Shown here: positions 1-6,039 of the stretch, piece after piece
Layout: the number at the start of each line of letters is the position of its first letter
Numbering within the stretch: position 1 is the stretch's first letter
Assembly (NCBI GenBank): GCA_002311335.1
Contig: DBZX01000024.1
Span: 37,845-47,350, forward strand
Origin: a bacterium UBP10_UBA1149
Lineage (GTDB): Bacteria > Desulfobacterota > Binatia > UBA1149
DNA length: 9,506 bases
Direction of reading: 5' to 3'
The notes under the pieces: model-generated
Database searches by the model: none
Told to the model about the DNA's origin: nothing
The model's input: only the letters and a program-made list of their open reading frames with translations
Translations under genes and position numbers: made by a program

Positions 1-228
1 GAAGCGTTCGCCGTGGTGGCCATGGCCGCCATGCGTGAGCTCGACCTGCCGCACGACAAGGTCAACGTGCACGGCGGCGCCTGTGCCCTGGGGCACCCCA
101 TTGGTGCGTCGGGCGCGAGGATCATCGTCACGCTGCTGACCGCCATGCAGAAGTACGACGTCAAGCGCGGTGTTGCCTCGCTGTGTATCGGCGGCGGCGA
201 AGCCACCGCCGTTGCTATCGAGCGCTAG
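1..228 (+). CDS. Thiolase (acetyl-CoA acetyltransferase family), C-terminal fragment
   Basis: This is the last 75 codons of a thiolase whose 5' part lies outside the window; the frame is open from base 1. The visible piece starts in the conserved NEAFA-type region (EAFAVVAM) and carries the two C-terminal active-site motifs of the family. The first is NVHGGACALGHPIGASGAR, with the catalytic His in GHP at bases 94-96. The second is CIGGGEA, with the Cys at 184-186 acting as general acid/base. Thiolases cleave 3-ketoacyl-CoA or condense two acetyl-CoA in the cytoplasm. Both motifs are intact, so the enzyme is probably active. Whether it is biosynthetic (PhaA/AtoB-like) or degradative (FadA-like) cannot be told from this end alone. 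Its TAG stop overlaps the stop codon of the convergent gene on the other strand. Confidence 0.95.
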   Translation, partial: EAFAVVAMAAMRELDLPHDKVNVHGGACALGHPIGASGARIIVTLLTAMQKYDVKRGVASLCIGGGEATAVAIER

Positions 229-752
229 GAATCTGCTGACCGGTAGTTGGTCTTGAGCACCGACACTGTCGTCAGCAGCAGCCCCAGTACGCAGGCTCCC
301 GAGCCGGGTAGCGCCAGCCACGCGAGTGACTCCTTGGCTGCACCCGTGCTGCCCAGTCCCGGCGCGCGTAGTCCGGCGAGCATCCAGAACATCGAGTAGG
401 ACAGCGCGCCGGCTCCCAGCAGCAGGGCGGCCGTGCGGCGACGGCCGGCTGGTACAGGCACCAGTGCCATCAGCCCTATGAGCGCCAGGGAAGTGGTGCC
501 CAGTCCGTTGGCGTGCAGGTGGGCGCGCTTGAAGTAGGTCCAGGACTTGCTGCTGACCTTGTCGGCGGCAGCCTGCTCGCCGCCGTATTTCTGGGCAAGC
601 ACCGCCTGCGCTTCGTCGTGCAGGTGTCCCTTGATCGAGTCCTCGGCCGCGCCGAAGGACAGCCCGAGTCCGAAGCCGTACAAAAGGGTGAGAAGGGCCA
701 GGCTGACCCCAGCCCGCATGGTTTTAATTGCGCTTTCAGTATCGCTGTTCAT
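225..752 (-). CDS. Hypothetical four-helix membrane protein with two His-Leu-His motifs
   Basis: The 175-residue product is of unknown function. Hydrophobicity suggests four membrane segments, at about residues 13-35, 85-101, 107-127 and 143-165. Between helices 1 and 2 is a polar, charged loop of about 50 residues. Two HLH motifs bracket that loop: His43/His45 just after helix 1 and His78/His80 just before helix 2. The second sits in RAHLHANGLG, which recalls the His-x-His-x4-Gly style of heme- or metal-binding membrane proteins, but I cannot assign a family. The ATG start is supported by a Shine-Dalgarno-like AGGAGA about 10 nt upstream and by fair coding composition. It diverges from the DUF3179 gene across a 96-bp spacer and converges on the thiolase gene. 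The gene is likely real; its function is unknown. Confidence 0.75.
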   Translation of the reverse strand: MNSDTESAIKTMRAGVSLALLTLLYGFGLGLSFGAAEDSIKGHLHDEAQAVLAQKYGGEQAAADKVSSKSWTYFKRAHLHANGLGTTSLALIGLMALVPVPAGRRRTAALLLGAGALSYSMFWMLAGLRAPGLGSTGAAKESLAWLALPGSGACVLGLLLTTVSVLKTNYRSADS

Positions 753-762
753 GTTGTTGATC

Positions 763-768
763 TCTCCT
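763..768 (-). promoter_or_regulatory. Ribosome binding site of the membrane protein gene
   Basis: On the minus strand this reads AGGAGA, about 10 nt before the ATG at 752. It supports that start codon and the reality of the gene. No convincing sigma-70 promoter is seen further upstream on this strand, between 769 and 848. Confidence 0.6.
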
Positions 769-837
769 GGCGGCAGTTTTTCAGGCTGGTGGCGTTGCTT
801 GCCCTCTGGACGGGGTAACCATTGCAGCGCTTCTGCG

Positions 838-843
838 TATAAT
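838..843 (+). promoter_or_regulatory. Candidate -10 box (TATAAT) abutting the DUF3179 start codon
   Basis: A perfect TATAAT ends 5 nt before the ATG at 849, so transcription would begin at about the start codon. No Shine-Dalgarno sequence precedes that ATG. Both observations fit a leaderless mRNA. The -35 position (about 815-820, GTAACC) matches TTGACA poorly, so the promoter call rests on the -10 hexamer alone. An alternative is that the hexamer is a chance match. Confidence 0.45.
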
Positions 844-848
844 ACCGC

Positions 849-2288
849 ATGGCAGGCTACCGCGCTTCTATTGGCCGATTGGCCACGCTGGGTTTTCCAG
901 CCCTGCTGTTGCTTTTCGCCTTCTTATCAACCACTGCGGCCAGGGCCGCCGACGGGCCTTTCTTGAATGGCTTCGACCTGGGCCAACGGTCGGTGGAGCT
1001 GCGGCTGGTGGCGGCGGGCGGCCCCCCGCGCGGGGGCATTCCAGCGCTGACGGGCCCAGCCACCGAAGCTGTGTCGCAAGCCTCCTGGCTGGCCGACGAC
1101 GATCGCGTGGTCGGGGTGGTCATCAACGGCGAGGCCCGCGCTTATCCTCTACGCCTGCTCAATTGGCACGAACTGGTGAACGACAGCCTTGGTGACACCC
1201 CGGTGGTGGTGAGCTGGTGTCCGCTGACGGCCAGCGCGGTTGTTTTCGACCGACGCGTGGGTGGTAGCGAACTCAGCTTCGGCGTGTCGGGCCTGCTGTA
1301 CCGGGGCAACGTGCTCATGTATGACCGCGACGGCGAGAGCCTGTGGTCGCAGCTGGGCGGCGCTTCGGTGGCCGGGCCGTCGAACGGAAGCACGCTGACG
1401 GTTCTGCCCTCGCGAGTCACTCGCTGGCAGGAATGGAAGCGGCAACATCCTGATGGCAGCGTGCTGTCGCTCGACACCGGTCACAGCCGCGACTACTCCA
1501 GGAATCCTTACGCCACTTACGAGACTTCCGACGACCTCATGTTTCCGGTCGATATCATAGACGGCCGCCTGCGGCGCAAGCAGAAGGTGCTGGGGCTGCA
1601 ACTCGGTGGCGCCAGCAGGGCCTGGTCGTTGACCGACCTCGCCGCTGCTTCCGACGGCGCGGCTTCCGACGGTGGCCTGCTGGACAGCGTGGGTGGGCAC
1701 AGGGTGAAGGTCATTGTCGATGAGCACGGCGCCCGCGTGTTCGAAGGCGACCGAGAACTGGCTTCGACCGTGGCTTACTGGTTTGCCTGGTCGGCCTTCA
1801 ACGAGCAGACCTCGTTGTGGCCGTTGCAGGCCGTTTCGCTGCCGGTCGAGTCAGCTGGCGGCTCGCAGGGTTCGCAGGGCGAAGGCGAGGCAGGGCGCAA
1901 CCGCGCGGGCCAGATAGAGATCACCGAACGCAGGGGCTACTGGACCTCGCCCGGGGTGGGCTTCTCGTTGGCCGGCGAGGCGACGACAAAGGCTGGCCTG
2001 TACGTGGTGGCCGGCGAGTTGCGCAACCGCTCGGCCGAGCCGGTTCAGCACGTTGTGCTGCGCTACGAGCTGCTCGACGAAGAGGGCCGGGTGCGGTTTC
2101 GCGCGGATGGCTACAACCACCTTGCCGAGGGCTTGTTGCCCATAGAGGGCGACCCCGATCCAGCGGCTACCCTGGCCACGGTAAAGGCCCTCGACGCGGG
2201 TGCTGCGGATTCGTTTCGCATGTTGATTCCGGCCGGCGACCTGCCCGAGTTCAGCGACTATAGGATAAGCGTAGTCGACGCGCGCTGA
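849..2288 (+). CDS. Exported DUF3179 domain protein with C-terminal beta-sandwich-like domain
   Basis: The 479-residue product begins with a clear signal peptide: Arg-containing n-region, hydrophobic core at residues 15-27, and probable cleavage after ARA at residue 33. This supports the ATG at 849. Residues about 60-330 match the DUF3179 family: GGIPAL, WL near 80-81, GEARAYPLRLLNWHELVND (93-111), SWCPLT (122-127), VVFDR, SFGVSGLLYRGNVLMYDR, ESLWSQ, and TGHSRDYSRNPY. The family has no established biochemical function. The common CPLC motif reads CPLT here, so only Cys124 of the pair is kept. After a Gly/Glu/Ser-rich linker (about 335-350), residues about 352-479 form a second domain of alternating hydrophobic strands (FxLYD-like by eye) that includes GELRNRSAEPVQ. 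The protein is probably periplasmic or surface-associated. The gene stands alone, with about 96 bp on either side. Confidence 0.9.
   Translation: MAGYRASIGRLATLGFPALLLLFAFLSTTAARAADGPFLNGFDLGQRSVELRLVAAGGPPRGGIPALTGPATEAVSQASWLADDDRVVGVVINGEARAYPLRLLNWHELVNDSLGDTPVVVSWCPLTASAVVFDRRVGGSELSFGVSGLLYRGNVLMYDRDGESLWSQLGGASVAGPSNGSTLTVLPSRVTRWQEWKRQHPDGSVLSLDTGHSRDYSRNPYATYETSDDLMFPVDIIDGRLRRKQKVLGLQLGGASRAWSLTDLAAASDGAASDGGLLDSVGGHRVKVIVDEHGARVFEGDRELASTVAYWFAWSAFNEQTSLWPLQAVSLPVESAGGSQGSQGEGEAGRNRAGQIEITERRGYWTSPGVGFSLAGEATTKAGLYVVAGELRNRSAEPVQHVVLRYELLDEEGRVRFRADGYNHLAEGLLPIEGDPDPAATLATVKALDAGAADSFRMLIPAGDLPEFSDYRISVVDAR
1647..1672 (+). repeat. 15-bp-period tandem duplication inside the DUF3179 gene
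   Basis: The 11-mer GCTTCCGACGG occurs at 1647-1657 and again at 1662-1672. It encodes the repeated peptide ASDG in an Ala/Ser/Asp/Gly loop. It is in frame and harmless to the reading frame, and probably arose by a small slippage duplication. Confidence 0.6.
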
Positions 2289-2384
2289 GCGGCGACCGGC
2301 GCCCCTTTGAAAAGCTCCCGCGTATGCTGTTGAAAATGGCCATGAACCGGCCAGGCGGCCGGCTGCAGCGGGCGGAACAACAGC
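2289..2384. other. Intergenic region between the DUF3179 and lpd genes
   Basis: These 96 bp separate the two genes. A TTGAAA (2307-2312) and a TATGCT (2323-2328) are present but only 10 bp apart, so they do not make a standard sigma-70 promoter. A short perfect inverted repeat lies at 2347-2362 and is listed separately. No U-rich terminator tract follows. The lpd operon must be expressed either from an unrecognised promoter here or by read-through. Confidence 0.4.
2347..2362. repeat. Perfect inverted repeat CCGGCC-AGGC-GGCCGG upstream of lpd
   Basis: A 6-bp all-GC stem with a 4-nt loop sits 22 bp before the lpd start codon. It lacks a T tract, so it is not a typical intrinsic terminator. It could be a weak operator or an mRNA hairpin, or it could be chance in GC-rich DNA. 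Confidence 0.3.
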
Positions 2385-2406
2385 GTGGCGAAGAACAGCG
2401 TGGCGA
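2379..2406 (+). repeat. Direct repeat duplicating the lpd start region
   Basis: The 13-mer AACAGCGTGGCGA occurs at 2379-2391 and exactly again at 2394-2406, with a period of 15 bp. Each copy contains an in-frame GTG that could start the dehydrogenase (2385 and 2400). The duplication therefore gives two nearly identical candidate starts five codons apart, and sequence inspection alone cannot choose between them. Confidence 0.65.
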
Positions 2407-3794
2407 CAAAACGAGACCTGGTAATTATCGGTGGTGGACCCGGCGGCTACGAAGCCGCCTTGAGGGCGGCCGGGTTGGGCATGTCGGTGACCCTGGTCGA
2501 GCGCGAAAACCTCGGCGGGGTCTGCGCCAACCGTGGCTGCATACCCACCAAGACCCTGCTGCACCTGGCCGACACCCGGCGGGCCGTCGTCGAGGCGGCA
2601 GACTACGGTGTGCAGCTGGAACAGGCCGGGTTTGATTTTGCCCTGGTCGTTCGGCGCGCCCAGCGCTCGGCGCGGATTGCGTCGGGTGGCGTCAAGCAGT
2701 TGCTCAAGAGCGCGGGCGTCGAAGTGATGGCGGGGAGCGCCCGCCTGTCGGGTGGGCTCGCTGTCGAGCTGCAAGGCACAGAAGGCAACGGCGAACTACG
2801 CGCCGACAAGGCGGTTCTGCTTGCCACCGGTTCTCGCCCGCGCACGCTCGCGGGACTGGAGCCCGACGGTAGCCTGCTGTGGACGGTCGAAGACGCCTTG
2901 ACCGCTGCCTCGTTGCCGGCCTCGCTGCTGGTGGTCGGCTCGGGCGCGGTGGGCATGGAGTTCGCGAGCTTCTATGCCGACATGGGAAGCAGCGTGACCG
3001 TGGTCGAACTCGAAGAACGCCTGCTGCCCGGCGAGGACGAGGAAATATCGGAACTCGCTCGCCTGGCGTTCAAAAAACGCGGCCTGGAGATCCACTGCGG
3101 CACGCGCGTACAATCGCTGGACAAGAATGACGACGGGCTCGTTTTTAAACTGGCCGGGGAGACCGCCGGCAGCGTGTCGGTCGAACGCGCCCTGGTGGCG
3201 GTGGGAGTGACTGGTAACAGCGACGAGCTGGGCCTGGAGAATACCGAGGTAAAGCTCGACGGCGGCTTCGTGGCCACCAACGAGTGGGGAGGCACGGGAG
3301 AACCGGGTGTCTATGCCATCGGCGATCTCGCGGGCCCGCCCTGCCTTGCCCACAAGGCCGCGCAGGAGGGCAGGGCCTGCGTTGAGCACATAGCCGGCCT
3401 GCCTGGCGCGCGCCCGGTGGACCGCGAACGAATTCCGGCCTGCGTTTACACCCACCCGGAAATAGCCAGCCTCGGCATGAGCGAGGCCGTGGCCCAGCAG
3501 CGCGGTCACGAAACCAGGGTGGGCCGTTCGTTTTTCACCGCCAACGGCAAGGCGACCGCAACAGGTAACAGGGAAGGCCTGGTCAAGACCGTGTTCGATG
3601 CGGCCAGCGGGCGACTGCTGGGAGCGCACATGATCGGACCGGGCGTGACCGAGCTCGTGGGCGGGCTCGTGCTGCTGCAGGACATGCAAGGCACGGCCGA
3701 GGATCTTGCGCGCACAATTTTTCCCCATCCCAGCTTGTCGGAGGCTCTGGGCGCCTCGGCGCAGGACGCGCTGGAGGCCGGGGCGGGTGGCTGA
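2385..3794 (+). CDS. lpdA: Dihydrolipoyl dehydrogenase (E3)
   Basis: This FAD-dependent enzyme re-oxidises dihydrolipoamide with NAD+ in 2-oxoacid dehydrogenase and glycine-cleavage complexes in the cytoplasm. The 469-residue length is normal. In order it shows the FAD-binding GGGPGG (residues 16-21), the redox-active disulfide GGVCANRGCIPTK (Cys47-x4-Cys52), the NAD-binding VVGSGAVGMEFASFY (183-197), AIGD (311-314) contacting FAD, and a C-terminal dimerisation domain. That domain ends with HPSLSEALG, whose His448-Glu453 pair is the catalytic dyad. In the disulfide motif the more usual T-C-L-N-V is V-C-A-N-R, a mild variant. The start is GTG at 2385, or GTG 2400 within a duplicated segment; neither has a strong Shine-Dalgarno. 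The lipoyl synthase gene overlaps its 3' end by 8 bp, a clear functional pairing. No E1 or E2 subunit is in view. Mercuric or other disulfide reductases are less likely given the motifs and context. Confidence 0.93.
   Translation: MAKNSVATKRDLVIIGGGPGGYEAALRAAGLGMSVTLVERENLGGVCANRGCIPTKTLLHLADTRRAVVEAADYGVQLEQAGFDFALVVRRAQRSARIASGGVKQLLKSAGVEVMAGSARLSGGLAVELQGTEGNGELRADKAVLLATGSRPRTLAGLEPDGSLLWTVEDALTAASLPASLLVVGSGAVGMEFASFYADMGSSVTVVELEERLLPGEDEEISELARLAFKKRGLEIHCGTRVQSLDKNDDGLVFKLAGETAGSVSVERALVAVGVTGNSDELGLENTEVKLDGGFVATNEWGGTGEPGVYAIGDLAGPPCLAHKAAQEGRACVEHIAGLPGARPVDRERIPACVYTHPEIASLGMSEAVAQQRGHETRVGRSFFTANGKATATGNREGLVKTVFDAASGRLLGAHMIGPGVTELVGGLVLLQDMQGTAEDLARTIFPHPSLSEALGASAQDALEAGAGG
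3772..3777 (+). promoter_or_regulatory. Ribosome binding site that decides the lipA start
   Basis: TGGAGG lies inside the 3' end of the lpd gene, 9 nt before the GTG at 3787. It favours that start over the in-frame ATG at 3706, which would add 27 residues of Arg/Pro-rich sequence translated from the lpd coding region out of frame. Confidence 0.65.
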
Positions 3795-4725
3795 GGTCGT
3801 GGCCGATGTCGCTGCGGCTGGACAGAGCGCACCCTCGTCGGGCAGCCTCCCACAGCGTAAGCCCGAGTGGCTGCGCGTAAAGCTGGGTACTGCCCAGTTG
3901 CTTGCCCCCACCCGTAGAACGCTGCGCGAGCTGGGCCTCAACACTGTCTGCGAGGAGGCGGCCTGTCCCAACCTTGGCGAGTGCTGGCAGCAGGGACACG
4001 CCACGGTGATGATACTGGGCGAGGTCTGCACGCGGGCCTGCGCCTTCTGCAACGTGGCTACCGGCCGACCACGGGCGCCCGACCCCTTGGAGCCGGCAAG
4101 GGTGGCGCGCATGGCCGAGCGGCTGGACCTGCGTCACGTCGTTATAACTTCGGTTGATCGTGACGACCTGGCCGACGGCGGCGCGTCGCATTTCGTGGAC
4201 TGTGTTGATCGCCTGCGCGAGCGTTGCCCCGACACCACCGTTGAGCTGCTGGTGCCCGACTTCCTGCGCAAGCCGGGGGCGGGCGAGCGCGTGCTGCGTT
4301 CGCAGCCCGACGTTTTTAACCACAACCTCGAGACCGTGCCGCGCCTGTACTCAAGCGCGCGGCAGGGCGCCGACTACCGTGTGTCGCTCGAGCTGCTGGC
4401 GCTGGCAGCCAGGGCCGAGCCCGCGCTGTTTACCAAGTCGGGCTTGATGGTCGGGTTGGGCGAAACCCGCGACGAGCTGCTCACCGTAATGGACGACCTG
4501 CGCGAAGCCGGCGTTGATTTTCTGACCATCGGCCAGTACCTGCAGCCCACCCGTCGCCACCTGCCCGTGCAGCGCTACCTGCCTCCCGAGGAGTTTGAGC
4601 AGCTGGCCGAGCAGGCCCGCGCGCGCGGGTTTACAATGGTGGCTTCTTCGCCACTGACGCGTTCTTCGTACCACGCGGGTGAGGACTTCGCCCGCCTGCG
4701 TGCGCTGCGTGCGGATGCCAACTGA
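3787..4725 (+). CDS. lipA: Lipoyl synthase, radical SAM
   Basis: LipA inserts two sulfur atoms into the octanoyl chain bound to the lipoyl domain of E2 or GcvH, giving the lipoyl cofactor. From GTG 3787 the protein is 312 residues, close to the family's usual size of about 300-320. Two [4Fe-4S] sites are visible. The auxiliary cluster site is Cys55-x4-Cys60-x5-Cys66 in CEEAACPNLGEC, and the radical SAM site is Cys81-x3-Cys85-x2-Cys88 in CTRACAFC. The C-terminal RSSY (292-295), whose Ser ligates the auxiliary cluster, is present. Other family signatures include VITSVDRDDLADGGA, VFNHNLETVPRLY and TIGQYLQPTRRHLPV. The gene overlaps lpd by 8 bp and the next gene by 11 bp, so the three are co-transcribed. 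The companion octanoyltransferase gene lipB, a frequent neighbour, is not in the window. Confidence 0.96.
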   Translation: MAEVVADVAAAGQSAPSSGSLPQRKPEWLRVKLGTAQLLAPTRRTLRELGLNTVCEEAACPNLGECWQQGHATVMILGEVCTRACAFCNVATGRPRAPDPLEPARVARMAERLDLRHVVITSVDRDDLADGGASHFVDCVDRLRERCPDTTVELLVPDFLRKPGAGERVLRSQPDVFNHNLETVPRLYSSARQGADYRVSLELLALAARAEPALFTKSGLMVGLGETRDELLTVMDDLREAGVDFLTIGQYLQPTRRHLPVQRYLPPEEFEQLAEQARARGFTMVASSPLTRSSYHAGEDFARLRALRADAN

Positions 4726-6025
4726 CGACACGGTGCTTGAGCCCGCGCGCGAGCTGTCGGTGCTCGCGCGAGCCGACGTCGTTGTTGCCGGCGGCGGTAC
4801 GGCCGGTGTGGCTGCCGCCGTGGCCGCGGCCCGCGAGGGGGCGCAGGTGGTTCTGCTCGAGCGCGGTGGCGTGCTCGGCGGACTGGCAACGGGCGGACTC
4901 ATAGCCCTGCTCCTCACGCTCGACGACGGGCGTGGACGCCAGGTCATAGGCGGCCTGTGCCAGGAAATCGTAGATCGCGTTGGCGCGGCCGGCGGCGAGT
5001 TTCATCCCCCCGCGGCTCACTGGGCTTCGAGCGAAGCCGGCCTGGTGGAAAAGTATCGTCGCTGGGGGCTCGTGTGGGGCAAGGACGCACCGGTTCGTTA
5101 CTCGGTAGCCTACGATCCGGAGATTCTCGCCCAGGTGCTCGCCGAAATGGTAGTGGAGGCTGGCGTCGACCTGTTGTTTCACTGCCTGGCCGCAGACCCG
5201 TTGGTAGAAGGCCGTCGCATCGAGGCCTTGGCGGTGCAGTCGAAGGCCGGCCGCGGCGCGGTTGTTGCGCCTGTTTACATTGACGCCAGTGGTGACGGCG
5301 AGTTATTTGCAGCGGCAGGTTGCGCGTTTGAACTGGAGCGGGTGCATCCGTGGTTGTGGTTTCGCGCCGGGGGAATCACCGACGTCAGCGACGCGCTGGA
5401 GCAGGGCGCGCCGTTTTTCCGAACCACGGCCGCCGACCAGGTGCTGGTGCCCTGGGGGCTGGCAGCACGGGGTGGTGGCAAGATAGACGCCACCGATCCG
5501 CGCGAGCGAACCCGCGGTGAACTCGACGCGCGCCGGCTGGCGCTCGAGGAGTTTCGCCGTCTGCGAGTCGAGCTGCCGGACGCTGCCGGCGCCCACCTCT
5601 GCGGGGTCGCGAGCCAGTTGGGAATCACCGAGAGCCGGCGAGTGGCAGGGCGTGCGACACTCACCCGGCAACAGGCCGACCGGGATTTTGCCGACGCCGT
5701 TGCCGTGACTGGGCACTGGACCCGCCACGGCCTGGTGTACGCGGTTCCCTACGGCTGTCTCCTGGCCGCCGAGTTGGACAACCTGCTGGTGGCAGGGCGT
5801 TGCATCTCGGTAGACCACCCCACCCACAACGCCACCAAGGAAATTCCGGCTTGCGTGGCCACCGGGCAGGCTGCAGGTACGGCGGCGGCGATGGCTGCGG
5901 CCGCTTCGACAACCGGCGGGCAGCAGGGCGATGCCTCGGCGGTTGATACCGGCGCGTTGCGCGTTAAGCTGTCCGAACGGGGCGCGCTGCTTGAGTATCC
6001 CTTTGCAGCGCGTGCGGGAGAGTGA
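4715..6025 (+). CDS. FAD-dependent oxidoreductase (FAD_oxidored-type)
   Basis: From ATG 4715 the protein has 436 residues. The N-terminal Rossmann motif ADVVVAGGGTAGVAAAVAAA (residues 20-39), followed by a strand ending in Glu, binds the ADP part of FAD. GGVLGGLATGGL follows, typical of the FAD-dependent oxidoreductase family PF12831. Near the C-terminus, LLVAGRCISVDHPTHNATKEIPACVATGQAAGTAAA (given as LLVAGRCIS...ATGQAAG) is the second FAD-binding signature. Mid-protein, VYIDASGDGELFAAAG is also family-typical. The substrate is unknown, and nothing shows that it acts on lipoyl groups. It overlaps lipA by 11 bp. In-frame GTG codons at 4679, 4700 and 4709 are alternative starts; none of the four has a clear Shine-Dalgarno, so coupling to lipA translation is likely. 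The histone-like gene follows after 10 bp. Confidence 0.88.
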   Translation: MPTDDTVLEPARELSVLARADVVVAGGGTAGVAAAVAAAREGAQVVLLERGGVLGGLATGGLIALLLTLDDGRGRQVIGGLCQEIVDRVGAAGGEFHPPAAHWASSEAGLVEKYRRWGLVWGKDAPVRYSVAYDPEILAQVLAEMVVEAGVDLLFHCLAADPLVEGRRIEALAVQSKAGRGAVVAPVYIDASGDGELFAAAGCAFELERVHPWLWFRAGGITDVSDALEQGAPFFRTTAADQVLVPWGLAARGGGKIDATDPRERTRGELDARRLALEEFRRLRVELPDAAGAHLCGVASQLGITESRRVAGRATLTRQQADRDFADAVAVTGHWTRHGLVYAVPYGCLLAAELDNLLVAGRCISVDHPTHNATKEIPACVATGQAAGTAAAMAAAASTTGGQQGDASAVDTGALRVKLSERGALLEYPFAARAGE

Positions 6026-6039
6026 GGATGAGTAATTGA
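6016..6039 (+). promoter_or_regulatory. Ribosome binding site, ATG mini-ORF and TTG start of the histone-fold gene
   Basis: GGGAG (6016-6020) stands 7 nt before an ATG (6028) that reads only three codons (Met-Ser-Asn) to a TGA at 6037-6039. That stop overlaps the TTG (6036-6038) that opens the histone-fold frame. A second weak site, GAGG (6024-6027), is 8 nt before the TTG. The histone frame has a TAA at 6033-6035, so TTG is its earliest possible start. This is either reinitiation over a minimal leader ORF or a single-base deletion in the sequence. Confidence 0.5.

Noticed and set aside
2307..2328. TTGAAA and TATGCT as a promoter for lpd
   Set aside because: The hexamers are only 10 bp apart, too close for sigma-70, and no other spacing works.
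1851..2774. Open frame of 307 codons on the minus strand across the DUF3179-lpd junction
   Set aside because: It is antisense to two well-supported genes and has no domain or RBS support.
3706..3786. Upstream ATG extension of lipoyl synthase by 27 residues
   Set aside because: It would translate the lpd 3' end out of frame into an Arg/Pro-rich peptide. GTG 3787 has a well-placed TGGAGG and gives the usual protein length.
2796..4112. Long open frame of 438 codons on the minus strand across lpd and lipA
   Set aside because: It lies antisense to two confidently identified enzymes, has low-complexity Arg/Ala/Gly-rich composition and no recognisable domain. It is a typical GC-rich shadow frame.
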